Positions 34,234-47,507 of a DNA stretch of 64,000 bases are shown one piece after another. Position 1 is the first letter of the stretch, and each line of letters starts with the position of its first letter. The position numbers and the translations under genes were made by a program. Source of the DNA: an uncultured Alphaproteobacteria bacterium (GTDB taxonomy: Bacteria > Pseudomonadota > Alphaproteobacteria > HIMB59 > GCA-002718135); contig CACIBE010000001.1 of the NCBI GenBank assembly GCA_902584805.1, positions 143,344 to 207,343 on the forward strand. Reading direction: 5' to 3'. The notes under the pieces are model-generated. The model did no database searches. It was not told the origin of the DNA and saw nothing but the letters and a program-made list of their open reading frames with translations.

Positions 34234-37200
34234 AGAATTAACAAATATATTTAATCAAAATCTTGGTGTTCAAAACTTTAACAGTCTTAAAATATCTATT
34301 GCAAGCCCTGAAGATATTAGATCTTGGTCATTTGGAGAAATTAAAAAACCTGAAACTATAAATTATAGAACATTTAAGCCAGAGAAAGACGGTCTTTTTT
34401 GTTCTAGAATTTTTGGTCCTGTTAAGGATTACGAGTGCCTATGTGGTAAATATAAAAGAATGAAGTTTAGGGGTATAATTTGTGAAAAATGTGGAGTAGA
34501 GGTCACACTTTCTAAAGTTAGAAGAGATAGAATGGGGCATATAGAATTAGCTGCTCCAGTATCTCACATATGGTTTATGAAATCTTTACCAAGTAGAATA
34601 GCTACTTTATTAGATATGACCATAAAAAATCTTGAGAAAGTTTTATATTTTGAGCAGTTTATAGTTGTTGAACCAGGTCTAACTGATCTTAAAAAAGGTG
34701 AGATAATTTCTGAACAGCAATATATTGATTACCAAGATGAGTATGGAGAAGACTCTTTCAGTGCCGCAATTGGGGCTGAAGCAATCGAGCAAATGCTTAT
34801 TAGTATTGATTTAGAAACAGATTATAATCAATTAAAAATTGATCTGACTGAAACAAAATCAGAATTAAAGAAAACAAAAATAACTAAAAGATTAAAACTA
34901 ATTGAATCCTTTTTATCTTCAAAAAATAAACCCGAATGGATGATACTAAGAGTTTTGCCTGTAATACCACCTGAATTAAGACCTTTAGTTCCTTTAGATG
35001 GAGGAAGATTTGCAACTAGTGATCTAAATGATCTTTATAGAAGAGTAATTAACAGAAATAATCGTCTTAAAAGACTTTTAGATCTAAGAGCGCCAGATAT
35101 AATTATTAGAAATGAAAAAAGAATGCTTCAGGAATCGGTCGACGCACTATTTGATAATGGTAGAAGAGGTAGAGTTATAACTTCAACTAATAAGAGACCT
35201 CTTAAATCTCTATCTGACATGTTAAAAGGAAAACAAGGTAGATTTAGACAAAATCTTCTTGGAAAAAGAGTAGATTATTCAGGTAGATCAGTAATAGTTG
35301 TTGGCCCTAATCTTAAATTACACCAATGTGGAATCCCAAAGAAAATGGCACTTGAACTTTTTAAACCATTTATTTTTCATAAATTAGATATTTATGGATG
35401 GGCTAATACAATTAAAGCAGCAAAAAAACTAGTTGAAAAAGAGGATCCTAGAGTATGGGATATTTTAGAAGATGTAATTAGGGAGCACCCTATTCTTTTA
35501 AATAGAGCGCCAACCTTACATAGACTTGGTATTCAGGCATTTGAACCCATTCTGATAGAAGGTAAATCAATCCAATTACATCCATTGGTTTGTACAGCAT
35601 TTAATGCTGACTTTGATGGTGATCAAATGGCCGTTCACGTTCCTCTTAGTCTCGAAGCTCAGCTTGAAGCAAGAGTACTTATGATGAGTACAAACAACAT
35701 TCTACATCCAGCAAGTGGCAAACCAATTATCGTTCCTTCTCAAGATATTATTTTAGGAATTTATTATTTATCAATAATGAGAGAAAAACAGATTGGAGAA
35801 GGCAGAAGTTTTATAGACCTTAATGAAATATTAAAAGCATTAGAAAATGGCGATGTAAGTCTTCATACTAAAATAAATGCAAGAGTTACAAATAGTGATG
35901 GTGATAATTTGAAAGTAATAACAACACCAGGAAGAATGATTTTAGGAAACATTTTACCAAAGAATAAAAACATAAATTATGAAATGATAAACAAAATATT
36001 AACTAAAAAAGAGGTTAGTAACATTATCGATTCAGTTTATAGGTTTTGTGGACAAAAAGAGACTGTTTTATTCGCAGATCATATTATGCAAATAGGTTTT
36101 AAGTATGCCGCAATTGCAGGTATTTCTTTTGGAAAAGATGATTTAATTATACCATCTGATAAAGATGATCTTCTAAACGCTACTCAAGAAAAAGTTCAAG
36201 AGTATGAAAATCAATATCAAGATGGATTAATAACTCAAGGTGAGAAATACAACAAAGTAGTAGATGCTTGGTCTGAATGTACTAATAAGGTAGCTGATAA
36301 AATGTTAGATGTGATTTCAAACCCTTCCGATGATCAGCCTATAAACTCCGTTTACATGATGGCGCATTCTGGAGCTAGAGGTTCAGCAGCTCAGTTAAAA
36401 CAATTATCAGGAATGAGAGGTCTAATGGCTAAACCTTCTGGTGAGATAATTGAGAATCCAATTAAATCAAATTTTAAAGAGGGTTTATCAGTTCTTGAAT
36501 ACTTTACTTCTACCCATGGAGCACGTAAAGGTCTAGCTGATACTGCTTTAAAAACTGCAAGTAGTGGTTATTTGACCCGTAGATTAGTTGATGTTGCTCA
36601 AGATGCTGTTATTAGAGAAGAAGACTGTAACACAATTAATGGTGTTATTGTTGAAGAAATAGTTGAGTCTGGAAATATTACATCACCGCTTACTGAAAGA
36701 GTATTGGGTAGAACTCCTGTTAGTGAAATAATTGATGAAAATAACAACCTTATTGTCAATGCTGGTGAAATAATCTCTGAAAAACATTTGGATCAAATTG
36801 CAAAATTAGGTATCAGATCGTTAAAAATTAGATCAGTTTTAACTTGTGAAACTGAGAATGGTATCTGCTCAAAATGTTATGGTAGAGATCTTGCTAGAGG
36901 AACTCCGGTAAACATAGGAGAAGCTGTTGGTATTATAGCTGCTCAATCTATTGGGGAACCTGGGACACAACTTACAATGAGAACTTTCCACATTGGAGGT
37001 GCAGCTAGTTCTTCAGTTGAACAATCTAATGCAACTTCTCCAATATCAGGAGAAGTTAAACTAGAAAATATCCAAATTATTGAAGACAGATTTAAAAATA
37101 AAATTGTTTTAAGTAGGAATGGAAAGATAAAAATTGTTGATCAAAACTCAGATAAGTATTCTTCTAACATTCCTTTTGGTTCTAAGCTTCTTGTTAATGA

Positions 37201-38344
37201 AGGAGACAAAGTTGAAAATAATCAATTATTGGCTGAATGGGATCCATATACCTTACCAATCATAGCTGAAAAAAATGGTTTCGTAAGATATGTTGATTTA
37301 AAACAAGGTATTTCTTTTAGAGAATCTATTGATGATACGACAGGAATATCTAGTAAGGTAGTAATTGATTGGAGTCAAAATCAAAAAAGTAAAAATTTTA
37401 AACCAGCTATTAACATTTCAAGTGAATCAACTGATTTAAAAGATGATGATTTAAACATTTCTAACTATCCTATGTCAATTGACTCAATACTTGGAGTAGA
37501 GGATGGCCAAGAGGTATCAGCAGGTCAAGTTATTGCAAGAATTCCAAAAGAATCTTCAAAAACTAAAGATATAACAGGAGGATTACCAAGGGTTGCTGAG
37601 TTATTTGAAGCAAGAAAACCTAAAGATCCTGCAATAATGTGTGAAATTGATGGCAAGATATCTTTTGGTAAAGATTACAAAAATAAAAGAAGAGTTGTTA
37701 TTACATCTCTAGATGAAAAAGATTCTTTTGAATTACTAATTCCAAGATCAAAATATTTAAATGTTCAAGAAGGAGATTTTGTTAAGAAAGGTGATATTCT
37801 TGTTGAAGGCACTCCCGTTCCTCATGACATATTAAGAATTTTAGGTGTTGAAGAGCTAGCCAGGTATCTCGTTAAGGAGGTTCAATCAGTATACAAACTT
37901 CAGGGTGTTTATATAAATGATAAGCATATTGAAACAATAGCAAGACAAATGCTTCAAAAAGTTTTAATCAAAGATCCGGGAGAATCTATTTTAATTGCTG
38001 GTGAACAAATTCAAAGAAGAGATGTGCTTAAATTAAATAAAATTTTAACTGAAAAAGGAAAAAAAGAAATAAAATTTGAACCTGTTTTATTAGGTATTAC
38101 TAAAGCTAGTTTGCAAACTGGCTCTTTTATTTCTGCTGCATCTTTCCAAGAAACAACAAAAGTGTTAACCGATGCAGCTACATTAGGTAAGATAGATCCG
38201 TTAAGTGGTCTTAAGGAGAATGTAATCGTTGGAAAGCTAATTCCTGCTGGAACTGGTAAAATGACAACAGATTATGAAAATCTTGCAATTGAAAGAGATA
38301 ATCAAGCTATTGGTAATAATCAGTCAGAAAATATAGAAAATTAG
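34226..38344 (+). CDS. rpoC: DNA-directed RNA polymerase subunit beta'
   Basis: [16 protein letters not shown] catalytic motif; Zn motifs. Confidence 0.99.
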   Translation: MNKELTNIFNQNLGVQNFNSLKISIASPEDIRSWSFGEIKKPETINYRTFKPEKDGLFCSRIFGPVKDYECLCGKYKRMKFRGIICEKCGVEVTLSKVRRDRMGHIELAAPVSHIWFMKSLPSRIATLLDMTIKNLEKVLYFEQFIVVEPGLTDLKKGEIISEQQYIDYQDEYGEDSFSAAIGAEAIEQMLISIDLETDYNQLKIDLTETKSELKKTKITKRLKLIESFLSSKNKPEWMILRVLPVIPPELRPLVPLDGGRFATSDLNDLYRRVINRNNRLKRLLDLRAPDIIIRNEKRMLQESVDALFDNGRRGRVITSTNKRPLKSLSDMLKGKQGRFRQNLLGKRVDYSGRSVIVVGPNLKLHQCGIPKKMALELFKPFIFHKLDIYGWANTIKAAKKLVEKEDPRVWDILEDVIREHPILLNRAPTLHRLGIQAFEPILIEGKSIQLHPLVCTAFNADFDGDQMAVHVPLSLEAQLEARVLMMSTNNILHPASGKPIIVPSQDIILGIYYLSIMREKQIGEGRSFIDLNEILKALENGDVSLHTKINARVTNSDGDNLKVITTPGRMILGNILPKNKNINYEMINKILTKKEVSNIIDSVYRFCGQKETVLFADHIMQIGFKYAAIAGISFGKDDLIIPSDKDDLLNATQEKVQEYENQYQDGLITQGEKYNKVVDAWSECTNKVADKMLDVISNPSDDQPINSVYMMAHSGARGSAAQLKQLSGMRGLMAKPSGEIIENPIKSNFKEGLSVLEYFTSTHGARKGLADTALKTASSGYLTRRLVDVAQDAVIREEDCNTINGVIVEEIVESGNITSPLTERVLGRTPVSEIIDENNNLIVNAGEIISEKHLDQIAKLGIRSLKIRSVLTCETENGICSKCYGRDLARGTPVNIGEAVGIIAAQSIGEPGTQLTMRTFHIGGAASSSVEQSNATSPISGEVKLENIQIIEDRFKNKIVLSRNGKIKIVDQNSDKYSSNIPFGSKLLVNEGDKVENNQLLAEWDPYTLPIIAEKNGFVRYVDLKQGISFRESIDDTTGISSKVVIDWSQNQKSKNFKPAINISSESTDLKDDDLNISNYPMSIDSILGVEDGQEVSAGQVIARIPKESSKTKDITGGLPRVAELFEARKPKDPAIMCEIDGKISFGKDYKNKRRVVITSLDEKDSFELLIPRSKYLNVQEGDFVKKGDILVEGTPVPHDILRILGVEELARYLVKEVQSVYKLQGVYINDKHIETIARQMLQKVLIKDPGESILIAGEQIQRRDVLKLNKILTEKGKKEIKFEPVLLGITKASLQTGSFISAASFQETTKVLTDAATLGKIDPLSGLKENVIVGKLIPAGTGKMTTDYENLAIERDNQAIGNNQSENIEN

Positions 38345-38364
38345 TAAATTTTTCTCATAATTGC

Positions 38365-38393
38365 TTGACTTTATCCCTATCAATTAATAAAGA
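38365..38393 (+). promoter_or_regulatory. Candidate sigma70-like promoter upstream of the str operon
   Basis: TTGACT (38365-38370), 17-bp spacer, TAAAGA (38388-38393) in the 108-bp rpoC-rpsL gap. Confidence 0.4.
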
Positions 38394-38452
38394 CCCCTAC
38401 GATTTGTTAAAGGTCGTGGATTAATTTCCAAACACTTAACTAAAAGGACAAA

Positions 38453-38824
38453 ATGCCAACTATTAACCAACTTGTTAGAAAAGGTAGATCTGCTGTTAAA
38501 ACAAGGAACAAAGTTCCTGCACTAGATAAGAGTCCTCAAAAAAGAGGTGTTTGTACTAGAGTATACACAACTACTCCAAAAAAACCTAACTCAGCATTAC
38601 GAAAAGTGGCCAGAGTAAAACTGACTAATGGTCAGGAGGTTTCAGCATATATTCCAGGAGAAGGCCATAATCTTCAAGAACATTCGGTTGTTTTGATTAG
38701 AGGAGGAAGAGTAAAAGACCTTCCTGGTGTAAGATATCATATTTTAAGGGGAACACTTGATACACAAGGTGTTTCTTCTAGAAAACAAAGACGCTCACTT
38801 TATGGTGCCAAACGTCCTAAATAG
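38453..38824 (+). CDS. rpsL: 30S ribosomal protein S12
   Basis: [29 protein letters not shown]. Confidence 0.99.
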   Translation: MPTINQLVRKGRSAVKTRNKVPALDKSPQKRGVCTRVYTTTPKKPNSALRKVARVKLTNGQEVSAYIPGEGHNLQEHSVVLIRGGRVKDLPGVRYHILRGTLDTQGVSSRKQRRSLYGAKRPK

Positions 38825-38826
38825 TC

Positions 38827-39297
38827 ATGTCAAGAAGAAGAGCAGCTGAAAAAAGAACCATATTACCAGATCATAAATACAAGGATTTAGTATTGGCAAA
38901 ATTTATGAACAGGATTATGTTTGATGGAAAAAAATCTACTTCAGAAAAAATAGTATATGGAGCTTTTGAAATTGTTTCAAAAAAAACAGATAAAACTCCA
39001 ATCGATTTTTTTCATGAAGCTTTAAATAATGTTAAACCGGCACTAGAAGTAAGATCTAGAAGAGTTGGTGGGGCGACATACCAAGTTCCAATGGAAGTAA
39101 GGCCAAAAAGAGCACAGACTTTAGCAATGAAATGGATTGTTGATTCTGCAACTAAAAGAAATGAGAAAACGATGAGAGAAAGAGTTGCAAATGAAATAAT
39201 TGATGCATTTAATAACAAAGGTAACGCTGTAAAGAAAAGAGAAGAGACTCATAAAATGGCTGATGCTAACAGAGCCTTCTCACATTTTAGGTGGTAA
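38827..39297 (+). CDS. rpsG: 30S ribosomal protein S7
   Basis: [10 protein letters not shown]...[19 protein letters not shown]-like motif. Confidence 0.99.
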   Translation: MSRRRAAEKRTILPDHKYKDLVLAKFMNRIMFDGKKSTSEKIVYGAFEIVSKKTDKTPIDFFHEALNNVKPALEVRSRRVGGATYQVPMEVRPKRAQTLAMKWIVDSATKRNEKTMRERVANEIIDAFNNKGNAVKKREETHKMADANRAFSHFRW

Positions 39298-39304
39298 AGT
39301 AATT

Positions 39305-41383
39305 ATGACCAGATCTCACGAATTATCAAAATATAGAAATATAGGCATCATGGCTCATATCGATGCGGGAAAAACTACAACTACAGAAAGAATTTTATAT
39401 TATACTGGTAAATCGCATAAAATTGGAGAAGTTCATGATGGTGCTGCTACTATGGACTGGATGGAGCAAGAGCAAGAAAGAGGTATTACAATTACTTCTG
39501 CTGCAACAACTTGTTTTTGGAACGATCACAGAATAAATATTATAGATACACCAGGTCATGTAGATTTTACAATTGAAGTTGAAAGATCATTAAAAGTTTT
39601 AGATGGAGCAGTAGCAGTATTTGATGGAGTTGCAGGTGTTGAACCTCAATCAGAAACTGTTTGGAGACAAGCTGATAAATATAAAGTTCCTAGAATGTGT
39701 TTTGTTAATAAACTAGATAGAACAGGGGCGAATTTCTTTATGTGTGTTGATATGATTTCAGAACGTTTAGGATCTTATCCTCTTGTTATTCAGCTTCCAA
39801 TAGGGATTGAAAGTAGCTTAAAAGGCGTTGTTGATTTGGTTTCCAACAAAGCAATTGTTTGGCAAGATGAAAGCTTGGGAGCAAAGTACGATATAGTCGA
39901 TATACCAGATGACCTTAAAGATCAATCTGAAGAATACCGATTAAAATTGATTGAAAAAGTTGTTGAAGAAGATGATACAATTATGGAAAAATACCTTGAA
40001 GGCAATGAACCATCTATTGAAGAATTAAAATCTTGTATAAGAAAAGGCACATTAAAAGGATCATTTGTCCCCGTTCTAACAGGATCAGCTTTTAAAAATA
40101 AAGGTGTTCAACCACTTTTAGACGCTGTAATTGATTACATGCCATCTCCAACCGATGTTGCAAACGTTAGAGGTGTTGATGTCAATGATGATACCAAAGA
40201 ATTAACTAGAAAGTGTGAAGATGATGAACCATTTAGCGCTCTAGCTTTTAAAATAATGACAGATCCTTTCGTAGGAAGTTTAACATTCGCCAGAATTTAT
40301 TCTGGTACAATTAATACAAAGGACTCAGTTCTAAATTCTAACTCTGGTAAAAAAGAAAATATTGGTAGAATGTTATTAATGCATGCAAATAATAGAGAGG
40401 AAATAAAGACTGCTAATGCTGGAGATATAGTGGCCCTAGTAGGTTTAAAAGATGTTACAACTGGAGAAACTTTATGTGCATCAGATAATCCAATTGTACT
40501 AGAAAAAATGGACTTCCCTGATCCAGTGATTGAAGTAGCTGTTGAACCAAAAACTAAAGTTGACCATGAAAAAATGGGTCAGGCACTTGCCAGACTTGCA
40601 CAAGAAGATCCTAGCTTTAGAGTAACAACTGATCATGAAAGTGGACAAACTATTATAAAGGGAATGGGCGAACTTCATCTTGAAATACTAGTCGATAGAA
40701 TGAAGAGAGAATTCAAAGTAGAAGCAAATGTTGGTGCTCCTCAAGTTGCATATAGGGAAACTATTTCAAGCTCATTTGATGTCGATTATACGCATAAAAA
40801 ACAATCAGGTGGCGCAGGTCAATTTGCTAGAGTAAAAATTAAATTTGAACCCGGAGATCCAGGAAGTGGATATGAATTTATAAATCAAATTAAGGGCGGT
40901 AATATTCCAACAGAACACATACCTGGTGTTGAGAAAGGCTTGATTGCTCAACAACAAACAGGAGTCATTGCAGGTTTTCCATGTATAGATTTTAAAGCTA
41001 CACTATACGATGGAGCATATCATGATGTTGATTCTAGTGTTTTAGCTTTTGAAATAGCTGCCAGAGCTGCATTTAGAGAAGGTATTTCTAAGGCAAAGCC
41101 AGTACTTCTTGAGCCTATGATGAAAGTTGAAGTTGTAACACCGGAAGAGTATATGGGTGATGTCATCGGAGATCTTAATAGTAGAAGAGGTCAGGTCCAA
41201 GAAATGTCAACAAGAGGTAATGCAAATGTAGTGGATGCAATGGTACCGCTTGCAAATATGTTTGGCTATGTAAATAATCTTAGATCTTTATCTCAAGGAA
41301 GGGCTAACTATACAATGCAATTTGATCATTATGAAGAAGTTCCTTCTAATGTTGCAGAAGAAGTAAAGGCTAAATTAGCATAA
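39305..41383 (+). CDS. fusA: Elongation factor G
   Basis: [31 protein letters not shown]. The tracked start at 39263 overlaps rpsG; the ATG at 39305 fits. Confidence 0.98.
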   Translation: MTRSHELSKYRNIGIMAHIDAGKTTTTERILYYTGKSHKIGEVHDGAATMDWMEQEQERGITITSAATTCFWNDHRINIIDTPGHVDFTIEVERSLKVLDGAVAVFDGVAGVEPQSETVWRQADKYKVPRMCFVNKLDRTGANFFMCVDMISERLGSYPLVIQLPIGIESSLKGVVDLVSNKAIVWQDESLGAKYDIVDIPDDLKDQSEEYRLKLIEKVVEEDDTIMEKYLEGNEPSIEELKSCIRKGTLKGSFVPVLTGSAFKNKGVQPLLDAVIDYMPSPTDVANVRGVDVNDDTKELTRKCEDDEPFSALAFKIMTDPFVGSLTFARIYSGTINTKDSVLNSNSGKKENIGRMLLMHANNREEIKTANAGDIVALVGLKDVTTGETLCASDNPIVLEKMDFPDPVIEVAVEPKTKVDHEKMGQALARLAQEDPSFRVTTDHESGQTIIKGMGELHLEILVDRMKREFKVEANVGAPQVAYRETISSSFDVDYTHKKQSGGAGQFARVKIKFEPGDPGSGYEFINQIKGGNIPTEHIPGVEKGLIAQQQTGVIAGFPCIDFKATLYDGAYHDVDSSVLAFEIAARAAFREGISKAKPVLLEPMMKVEVVTPEEYMGDVIGDLNSRRGQVQEMSTRGNANVVDAMVPLANMFGYVNNLRSLSQGRANYTMQFDHYEEVPSNVAEEVKAKLA

Positions 41384-41691
41384 TGGATAATCAAAATATA
41401 AGAATTAGATTAAGAGGATTTGATAATTCTTTATTAGATGCAAGTACTTTAGATATTATCAATACAGCTAAAAGAACTGGTGCTAAAGTCAAAGGACCAA
41501 TTCCTCTTCCAACAAGGTTTGAGCGTTTCACAGTTAACAAGTCGCCTCATATTGATAAAAAAAGTAGAGATCAGCTTGAAATTAGAACACATAATCGTCT
41601 TTTGGATATTATTGATCCAACGCCGCAAACTGTTGATGCATTGATGAAGTTAGACTTATCTGCAGGTGTAGAAGTGGATATAAAAATTTAA
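41383..41691 (+). CDS. rpsJ: 30S ribosomal protein S10
   Basis: [14 protein letters not shown]...[14 protein letters not shown]. Confidence 0.98.
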   Translation: MDNQNIRIRLRGFDNSLLDASTLDIINTAKRTGAKVKGPIPLPTRFERFTVNKSPHIDKKSRDQLEIRTHNRLLDIIDPTPQTVDALMKLDLSAGVEVDIKI

Positions 41692-41692
41692 T

Positions 41693-42337
41693 ATGTTAAG
41701 ATCAGGTTTAATTGCTACAAAAATAGGTAATAGCTCCTATTTTCAAAATGATGGAACCAATTCTCATGTAACTATTTTAAAAGTTGATGAGTGTGTAGTA
41801 TCTAAAATTAAAACAACTGAAAAAGACGGATACAATGCAGTACAGCTCGCTTCTATTGAAACTGCAAGAGACATTTCACATATTAAAAAACCTCAAAGAA
41901 AATTATTTTCTTCAATAAACATAAAACCAAAAAAAATTTTAAAAGAATTTAGAGTTGATAACGATAATATTCTAGATGTTGGAACAAAACTTAATGTAGA
42001 TCATTTTAAAGTTGATCAATTTATTGATGCAATTAGTTATTCAATTGGTAAAGGATTTGCGGGTGTAATGAAAAGACATAATTTTGGTGGATTAAGAGCG
42101 TCCCATGGGGTTTCCATATCCCATCGATCTCATGGCTCAACAGGTCAAAACCAAGATCCAGGAAGGGTCTTCAAAGGAAAAAAAATGGCTGGAAGAATGG
42201 GTCACACAAAAGTAACAAAGCAAAATTTAAGAATAATTGAAGTTGATAATGTAAATAATATTTTGATTGTTAAAGGTTCAGTTCCTGGAAAAAAAAATTC
42301 AATTATTTTTTTAAAAGATGCAATTAAAAGGTCTTAA
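41693..42337 (+). CDS. rplC: 50S ribosomal protein L3
   Basis: GFAGVMKRHNFGGLRASHGVSISHRSHGSTGQ. Confidence 0.98.
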   Translation: MLRSGLIATKIGNSSYFQNDGTNSHVTILKVDECVVSKIKTTEKDGYNAVQLASIETARDISHIKKPQRKLFSSINIKPKKILKEFRVDNDNILDVGTKLNVDHFKVDQFIDAISYSIGKGFAGVMKRHNFGGLRASHGVSISHRSHGSTGQNQDPGRVFKGKKMAGRMGHTKVTKQNLRIIEVDNVNNILIVKGSVPGKKNSIIFLKDAIKRS

Positions 42338-42961
42338 ATGAAAAAAACAATCTTAAATCTTAAAAATAAATCTGTTGGAGATATAGTTTTAGATAACACA
42401 ATCTTTGGTATAAAAAAACTTCCTGATCTTATCCATCAGTATATTAGATATCAAAATGCCAAATCAAGACAAGGTTCTCACAAAACTAAAACAAGATCAG
42501 AGGTAAGTGGTCGTAGTAAAAAACCTTTTTCACAAAAAGGCACTGGTAATGCTAGACAAGGAAGTAACAAACCGCCAAACTTTAGAGGTGGAGCAGTTTC
42601 CATGGGTCCAGTAAATAGAGATCATTCATTCAGTTTAAATAAAAAAGAAAAAAAACTTGCTTTAAAATCAGCATTATCCGTTAAAGCTAAACAAGATAAA
42701 ATTTTTATTATAGATACTTTTGAAGTTAAAAGTTTCAAAACTAAGGATCTATTTATGGATCTGAAAAATTTTGATTATGAATCAGCATTATTTATTTATT
42801 CTGAAAAAGGTCTAGACAATAATTTTAAATTAGCATCTTCTAACATTCCGAGAATATCTACGATAAATCAAAAAGGAATTAACGTAAAAGATCTTATTAC
42901 TTTTGATAAAATATTTATTGATCAAAAATCCATAAATGAAATTACTGAGAGGCTTTCATGA
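42338..42961 (+). CDS. rplD: 50S ribosomal protein L4
   Basis: KTRSEVSGRSKKPFSQKGTGNARQGSNKPPNFRGGAV. Confidence 0.97.
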   Translation: MKKTILNLKNKSVGDIVLDNTIFGIKKLPDLIHQYIRYQNAKSRQGSHKTKTRSEVSGRSKKPFSQKGTGNARQGSNKPPNFRGGAVSMGPVNRDHSFSLNKKEKKLALKSALSVKAKQDKIFIIDTFEVKSFKTKDLFMDLKNFDYESALFIYSEKGLDNNFKLASSNIPRISTINQKGINVKDLITFDKIFIDQKSINEITERLS

Positions 42962-43275
42962 AAAATTTGAAAGTAAATATTTCTCTAGAAAGAGCATACA
43001 ATATTATAAAAAAACCTATAACAACTGAAAAATCTACTAATTTACAACAATTCAATCAATATTCATTTGTTGTTTCGAAAGATTCAAATTCTTCAGAAAT
43101 TAAAAGCGCAATTGAAAAAATTTTTAAGGTTAAAGTAAACAAAGTTAATACATCTATAACAAGAGGCAAAGGTAAGACATTTAAAGGCCAATATGGTTTT
43201 AGAAAAGATACAAAAAGAGCCATAGTAACGTTGGTAGAAGGTAACACTATCGACTCCTCACTGGAGATTAAATAA
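42958..43275 (+). CDS. rplW: 50S ribosomal protein L23
   Basis: IIKKPITTEKSTNL...NQYSFVVSKDSNSSEIKSAIEKIFKVKVNKVNT. Confidence 0.97.
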   Translation: MKNLKVNISLERAYNIIKKPITTEKSTNLQQFNQYSFVVSKDSNSSEIKSAIEKIFKVKVNKVNTSITRGKGKTFKGQYGFRKDTKRAIVTLVEGNTIDSSLEIK

Positions 43276-44097
43276 ATGCTTATTAAATTTAAACCAATCA
43301 CTCCAGGATTGAGAGGCACGGTATTAGTATCCAAAAAAGAACTATCAAATGCAAGACCTCATAAATCTCTTACAAAAAAAATCAAATCAACTGGTGGAAG
43401 AAATAATCAAGGTAGAATTACATCTAGAAGGATGGGTGGTGGCGTAAAAAGAAAATATAGGTTAATCGATTTTAAACGATCTAAGACTAATATTGTTGCC
43501 GAAGTTATAAGAAATGAATATGACCCAAACAGAACAGCATTTATATCTCTACTAAAATATGAAGATGGAGAACATAGGTATATAATCTCACCTAAAAATA
43601 TAAAAATTGGAGAAAAAATTATTTCCGGAGATAATGTTGCTATAAAAAACGGAAATTGCTTGCCAATTAATAATATACCAGTTGGTACAAATGTTCATAA
43701 TATAGAACTCAAGCCAGGAGCTGGCGCACAATTAATTAGATCAGCAGGTGCATCCGCCCAGATTGTCTCGAAAGAACAACCCTATGTACAAATTAAATTA
43801 ATTTCTGGTGAGATAAGACATATTAATAAAAACTGTAAGGCAACTATAGGAGAGGTGTCTAATCCTGATCAAAAGAATATAAAGTTAGGAAAAGCTGGTA
43901 GAAAACGATATCTCGGTTTCAGGCCTAAAGTTAGAGGAGTTGTAATGAATCCTGTAGATCATCCTCACGGAGGTGGTGAAGGTAGAACCTCTGGAGGAAG
44001 AGATCCCGTTACGCCGTGGGGAGTATCTACTAAAGGTAAGAAAACAAGAAATAATAAAAAAACAGACATTTTTATAATCAAAAGGAAAAAGAAATAA
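43276..44097 (+). CDS. rplB: 50S ribosomal protein L2
   Basis: [40 protein letters not shown]. Confidence 0.99.
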   Translation: MLIKFKPITPGLRGTVLVSKKELSNARPHKSLTKKIKSTGGRNNQGRITSRRMGGGVKRKYRLIDFKRSKTNIVAEVIRNEYDPNRTAFISLLKYEDGEHRYIISPKNIKIGEKIISGDNVAIKNGNCLPINNIPVGTNVHNIELKPGAGAQLIRSAGASAQIVSKEQPYVQIKLISGEIRHINKNCKATIGEVSNPDQKNIKLGKAGRKRYLGFRPKVRGVVMNPVDHPHGGGEGRTSGGRDPVTPWGVSTKGKKTRNNKKTDIFIIKRKKK

Positions 44098-44378
44098 TGA
44101 CAAGATCTATTTGGAAAGGTCCTTTCGTTGATAATAGCTTAATAAAAAAAGCAGAAAAATTATCTAAATCTGGAAGAAAGGAAGTTTTAAAAACATGGTC
44201 AAGAAGATCTACAATACTTCCACAGTTTGTAGGTCTAACATTTGGTGTTTATAATGGACAAAAATTTGTCCCTGTAACTGTAAACGAACAAATGGTTGGT
44301 CATAAACTTGGAGAATTTTCTCCCACAAGATCATTTAAAGGGCATACAGCTGCCGATAAAAAAGCGGAACAAAAATGA
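44097..44378 (+). CDS. rpsS: 30S ribosomal protein S19
   Basis: [15 protein letters not shown]...[16 protein letters not shown]. Confidence 0.99.
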   Translation: MTRSIWKGPFVDNSLIKKAEKLSKSGRKEVLKTWSRRSTILPQFVGLTFGVYNGQKFVPVTVNEQMVGHKLGEFSPTRSFKGHTAADKKAEQK

Positions 44379-44743
44379 GTCAAAATTTAACAGCAATAGC
44401 AAAAGATAACATGGTAAGAATTAGTCCTACAAAATTATCCTTACTAGTTAATAGTATTGTTAATATGAAAGCTAGCTCGGCTATAAATCAATTACAATTT
44501 TCTTCAAAGAGAATTTCTAGAGTAATTCTTAAAGTTTTGAATGCTGCAATCGCAAATGCTGAAAATAATAAACAATTAGATATAGATAAACTTTTTGTTA
44601 AAGAAGTTTATGTAGGAAAAAGTTTAAGAATGAAAAGATGGAGACCTAGAGCAAAAGGTAGAGCTGCCTCAATAATTAAACCATTTAGTAAAGTGACAAT
44701 TGTTGTTGAAGAGAGAACAAAAACAAAAAAGGAAATTAAATAA
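44375..44743 (+). CDS. rplV: 50S ribosomal protein L22
   Basis: [16 protein letters not shown]...[26 protein letters not shown]. Confidence 0.97.
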   Translation: MSQNLTAIAKDNMVRISPTKLSLLVNSIVNMKASSAINQLQFSSKRISRVILKVLNAAIANAENNKQLDIDKLFVKEVYVGKSLRMKRWRPRAKGRAASIIKPFSKVTIVVEERTKTKKEIK

Positions 44744-45420
44744 TGGGACAAAAAGTTAATCCTTACGGTATTAGACTTGGTATTAATAAAACTTGGTCTT
44801 CAAGATGGTTTTCAAAAAATGAATATACAAAATTATTACATCAAGATTTAAAAATTAAAAGCTACGTAGAAAAAAAGTTGAAAAATGCAAGTATCTCAAA
44901 AATTAATATTGAACGTGCTGCAAAAAAATTAAGATTATCAATTTATAGCTCAAGACCTGGAATAATCATTGGAAAAAAAGGTGCTGATATTGAAACTTTA
45001 AAAAAAGATTTGTCCAAGATGTCAAATCTAGAAGTGTTTTTAGATATTAAAGAAGTTAGGAAGCCTGAAGTTGAAGCAAAATTGGTTGCAGAAAACATAG
45101 CTTCACAACTTGAAAAAAGAATTTCATTTAGAAGAGCTATGAAGAAAGCTGTTCAGTCTGCAATGAGATTAGGTGCAAAAGGAGTTAAGGTAGTCTGTAG
45201 TGGAAGATTAGGCGGCGCAGAGATTGCAAGAACTGAGAAGTATCATGAGGGTAGTGTCCCACTGCATACCTTACGAGGAGATATAGATTACTCAACAGCA
45301 GAAGCAGAAACAACATATGGTATTTGTGGAATTAAGGTTTGGATAAATAAAGGTGAGATATTATTGAAAGATCCATATGCAAGTGAAAAAAAACAAGTTG
45401 ATCAAGGAAGCGTAAGATAA
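44743..45420 (+). CDS. rpsC: 30S ribosomal protein S3
   Basis: [25 protein letters not shown] domain. Confidence 0.99.
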   Translation: MGQKVNPYGIRLGINKTWSSRWFSKNEYTKLLHQDLKIKSYVEKKLKNASISKINIERAAKKLRLSIYSSRPGIIIGKKGADIETLKKDLSKMSNLEVFLDIKEVRKPEVEAKLVAENIASQLEKRISFRRAMKKAVQSAMRLGAKGVKVVCSGRLGGAEIARTEKYHEGSVPLHTLRGDIDYSTAEAETTYGICGIKVWINKGEILLKDPYASEKKQVDQGSVR

Positions 45421-45836
45421 TGAATATGCTATCCCCTAAAAAAACTAAGTATAGAAAACAATTTAAAGGTAGAATACATGGAAATTCTAAAGGAAATTTC
45501 TCACTTAATTATGGAAGTTTCGGCTTAAAAGCAATGGAACCAGAAAGAGTAACTTCAAGGCAAATAGAAGCTGCAAGAAAAGCAATCACTAGATATTTAA
45601 AAAGAGCTGGTAGAATGTGGATTAGAATTTTTCCTGATGTACCAGTATCTAAAAAACCTGCTGAAGTTAGAATGGGTAAAGGAAAGGGATCTATAGAGTA
45701 TTGGGCCTGTAGGGTTAAGCCAGGAAGAATTATGTTTGAGGTTGATGGTGTTAATGTTAACGACGCAAGAAAAGCAATGACCTTAGCAGCTGCTAAGTTA
45801 CCAATTAAGTGCAAATTTGTTGAGAGAAATATTTAA
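45420..45836 (+). CDS. rplP: 50S ribosomal protein L16
   Basis: [16 protein letters not shown]...[25 protein letters not shown]. Confidence 0.99.
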   Translation: MNMLSPKKTKYRKQFKGRIHGNSKGNFSLNYGSFGLKAMEPERVTSRQIEAARKAITRYLKRAGRMWIRIFPDVPVSKKPAEVRMGKGKGSIEYWACRVKPGRIMFEVDGVNVNDARKAMTLAAAKLPIKCKFVERNI

Positions 45837-46030
45837 TGAGTAAAAAAGTAACTATTGAAAACAAAAAAATTCAAGATGAAATCATGAATTTAAAGAAAAC
45901 ATTGTTAAACCTTAATTTTCAAAAATTTTCTGGTCAACTTGAAAAAACAGCTCAAATTAAAAGTGCAAAAAAACAGATTGCTAGATTAAAAACAAAATTA
46001 TCAAATGTTGGTGGAGAAAATAATGCCTAA
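45836..46030 (+). CDS. rpmC: 50S ribosomal protein L29
   Basis: Short coiled L29-like protein in the canonical position. Confidence 0.9.
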   Translation: MSKKVTIENKKIQDEIMNLKKTLLNLNFQKFSGQLEKTAQIKSAKKQIARLKTKLSNVGGENNA

Positions 46031-46268
46031 GAGAATCTTATCTGGAGTCGTAGTATCATCTAACTCAAATAAAACTATAACCGTTGATGTTACAAGAAGA
46101 ATAAAACATAAACTTTACAAAAAAATTATTAGAAAAACAAAAAAATATCACGCTCATGATGAAAACAATGAATTTAATGTAGGTGATACTGTGTCAATAA
46201 TTGAATCAAAACCTATTTCAAAATTAAAAAAATGGAAGGTAATAGCAAACACAGGAGTTAAATCATGA
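46023..46268 (+). CDS. rpsQ: 30S ribosomal protein S17
   Basis: [38 protein letters not shown] at 46023 preferred over the tracked 46005. Confidence 0.95.
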   Translation: MPKRILSGVVVSSNSNKTITVDVTRRIKHKLYKKIIRKTKKYHAHDENNEFNVGDTVSIIESKPISKLKKWKVIANTGVKS

Positions 46269-46633
46269 TTCAAATGCAGTCTAAACTTTTTGTAGCTGAC
46301 AATTCTGGAGCAAGAAAAATTCAGTGTATAAAAGTTTTAGGTGGATCAAAAAGAAGATCTGCATCAATTGGGGATATTATAGTAGTATCAATTAAAGATG
46401 CCCTTCCAAGAGCAAAGGTTAAAAAAGGTGATGTTTATAAAGCTGTAATTGTTAGAACTTCTAAAGATTTCAAAAGATCTGATGGAACTGCTATTAGATT
46501 TGATAAAAATGCAGCCGTTTTGTTAGATAAGCAGGAAGAACCAATAGCAACAAGAATATTTGGACCTGTAACAAGAGAGCTTAGAAGTAAAAAATTTATG
46601 AAGATTATAAGTTTAGCACCTGAGGTATTATAA
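46265..46633 (+). CDS. rplN: 50S ribosomal protein L14
   Basis: [28 protein letters not shown]. Confidence 0.99.
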   Translation: MIQMQSKLFVADNSGARKIQCIKVLGGSKRRSASIGDIIVVSIKDALPRAKVKKGDVYKAVIVRTSKDFKRSDGTAIRFDKNAAVLLDKQEEPIATRIFGPVTRELRSKKFMKIISLAPEVL

Positions 46634-46947
46634 TGGTTAAAAAATTTAAACTAAAAAAAGGTGATGAAGTTATCGTGATTACGGGTAAAGACAAGGGTAA
46701 AACAGGTAAAATACTTAAGATGCTACCAAAACAAATGAAAGCTATAGTGTCTGAAATAAATAGAGTTAAAAAAAACCAAAAGCCAGACAATAATCAACCA
46801 GGTGGGATTATTGATAAAGAAATGCCTATTCATGTTTCTAATCTTTCATTTTATGACCGAGAGCAAAATAAAGGAACAAAAGTTGGATTTAAATTAAGTA
46901 ATAATAAAAAGGTAAGAATAAATAAATCATCTGGTAAGGAAATTTAA
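46633..46947 (+). CDS. rplX: 50S ribosomal protein L24
   Basis: KKGDEVIVITGKDKGKTGKILK KOW motif. Confidence 0.97.
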   Translation: MVKKFKLKKGDEVIVITGKDKGKTGKILKMLPKQMKAIVSEINRVKKNQKPDNNQPGGIIDKEMPIHVSNLSFYDREQNKGTKVGFKLSNNKKVRINKSSGKEI

Positions 46948-47499
46948 ATGAGTAGATTGAAAGAACAATATAACAATGAAATTAAACAAGATTTAAAATT
47001 AAAACTTGGACTTAAAAATATTTATGAGGTTCCAAAAATTAAAAAGATAATTTTAAATATGGGTATTGGCGAGGGAAAGGATGATTCAAAACTAATTGAT
47101 AAAGCTCTAGAAGATTTAACTCTAATTTCAGGACAAAAAGCTGTTAAAACAAAATCTAAAAAAGCTATCTCAGGTTTTAAAATTAGAGAAGGTATGCCTT
47201 TAGGTGTTAAAGTTACCTTAAGAAACAAAATAATGTACGAGTTTCTTGATAGATTAGTTAATATAGCTATCCCAAGAATAAGAGACTTTAGAGGTCTAAA
47301 TTCAACAAGTTTTGATGGTAATGGCAATTTTTCAATGGGAATAAAGGAACATGTAATATTTCCTGAAATTAACTTTGATAAAGTTATAAAGACTACGGGT
47401 ATGGATATAACAATTTGCACTTCAGCAAAAAATAATGATGAGGCTATAGAGCTATTAAAAAGTTTCAATATGCCTTTTAAACATAAACAAATTAATTAA
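46948..47499 (+). CDS. rplE: 50S ribosomal protein L5
   Basis: [53 protein letters not shown]. Confidence 0.98.
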   Translation: MSRLKEQYNNEIKQDLKLKLGLKNIYEVPKIKKIILNMGIGEGKDDSKLIDKALEDLTLISGQKAVKTKSKKAISGFKIREGMPLGVKVTLRNKIMYEFLDRLVNIAIPRIRDFRGLNSTSFDGNGNFSMGIKEHVIFPEINFDKVIKTTGMDITICTSAKNNDEAIELLKSFNMPFKHKQIN

Positions 47500-47507
47500 G
47501 AGGTAAA

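Noticed and set aside
45509-45814. 101-aa minus-strand ORF
   Set aside because: Entirely antisense to rplP.
47022-47468. 148-aa minus-strand ORF
   Set aside because: Fully antisense to rplE; composition looks like a shadow of coding sequence with no recognisable domain.
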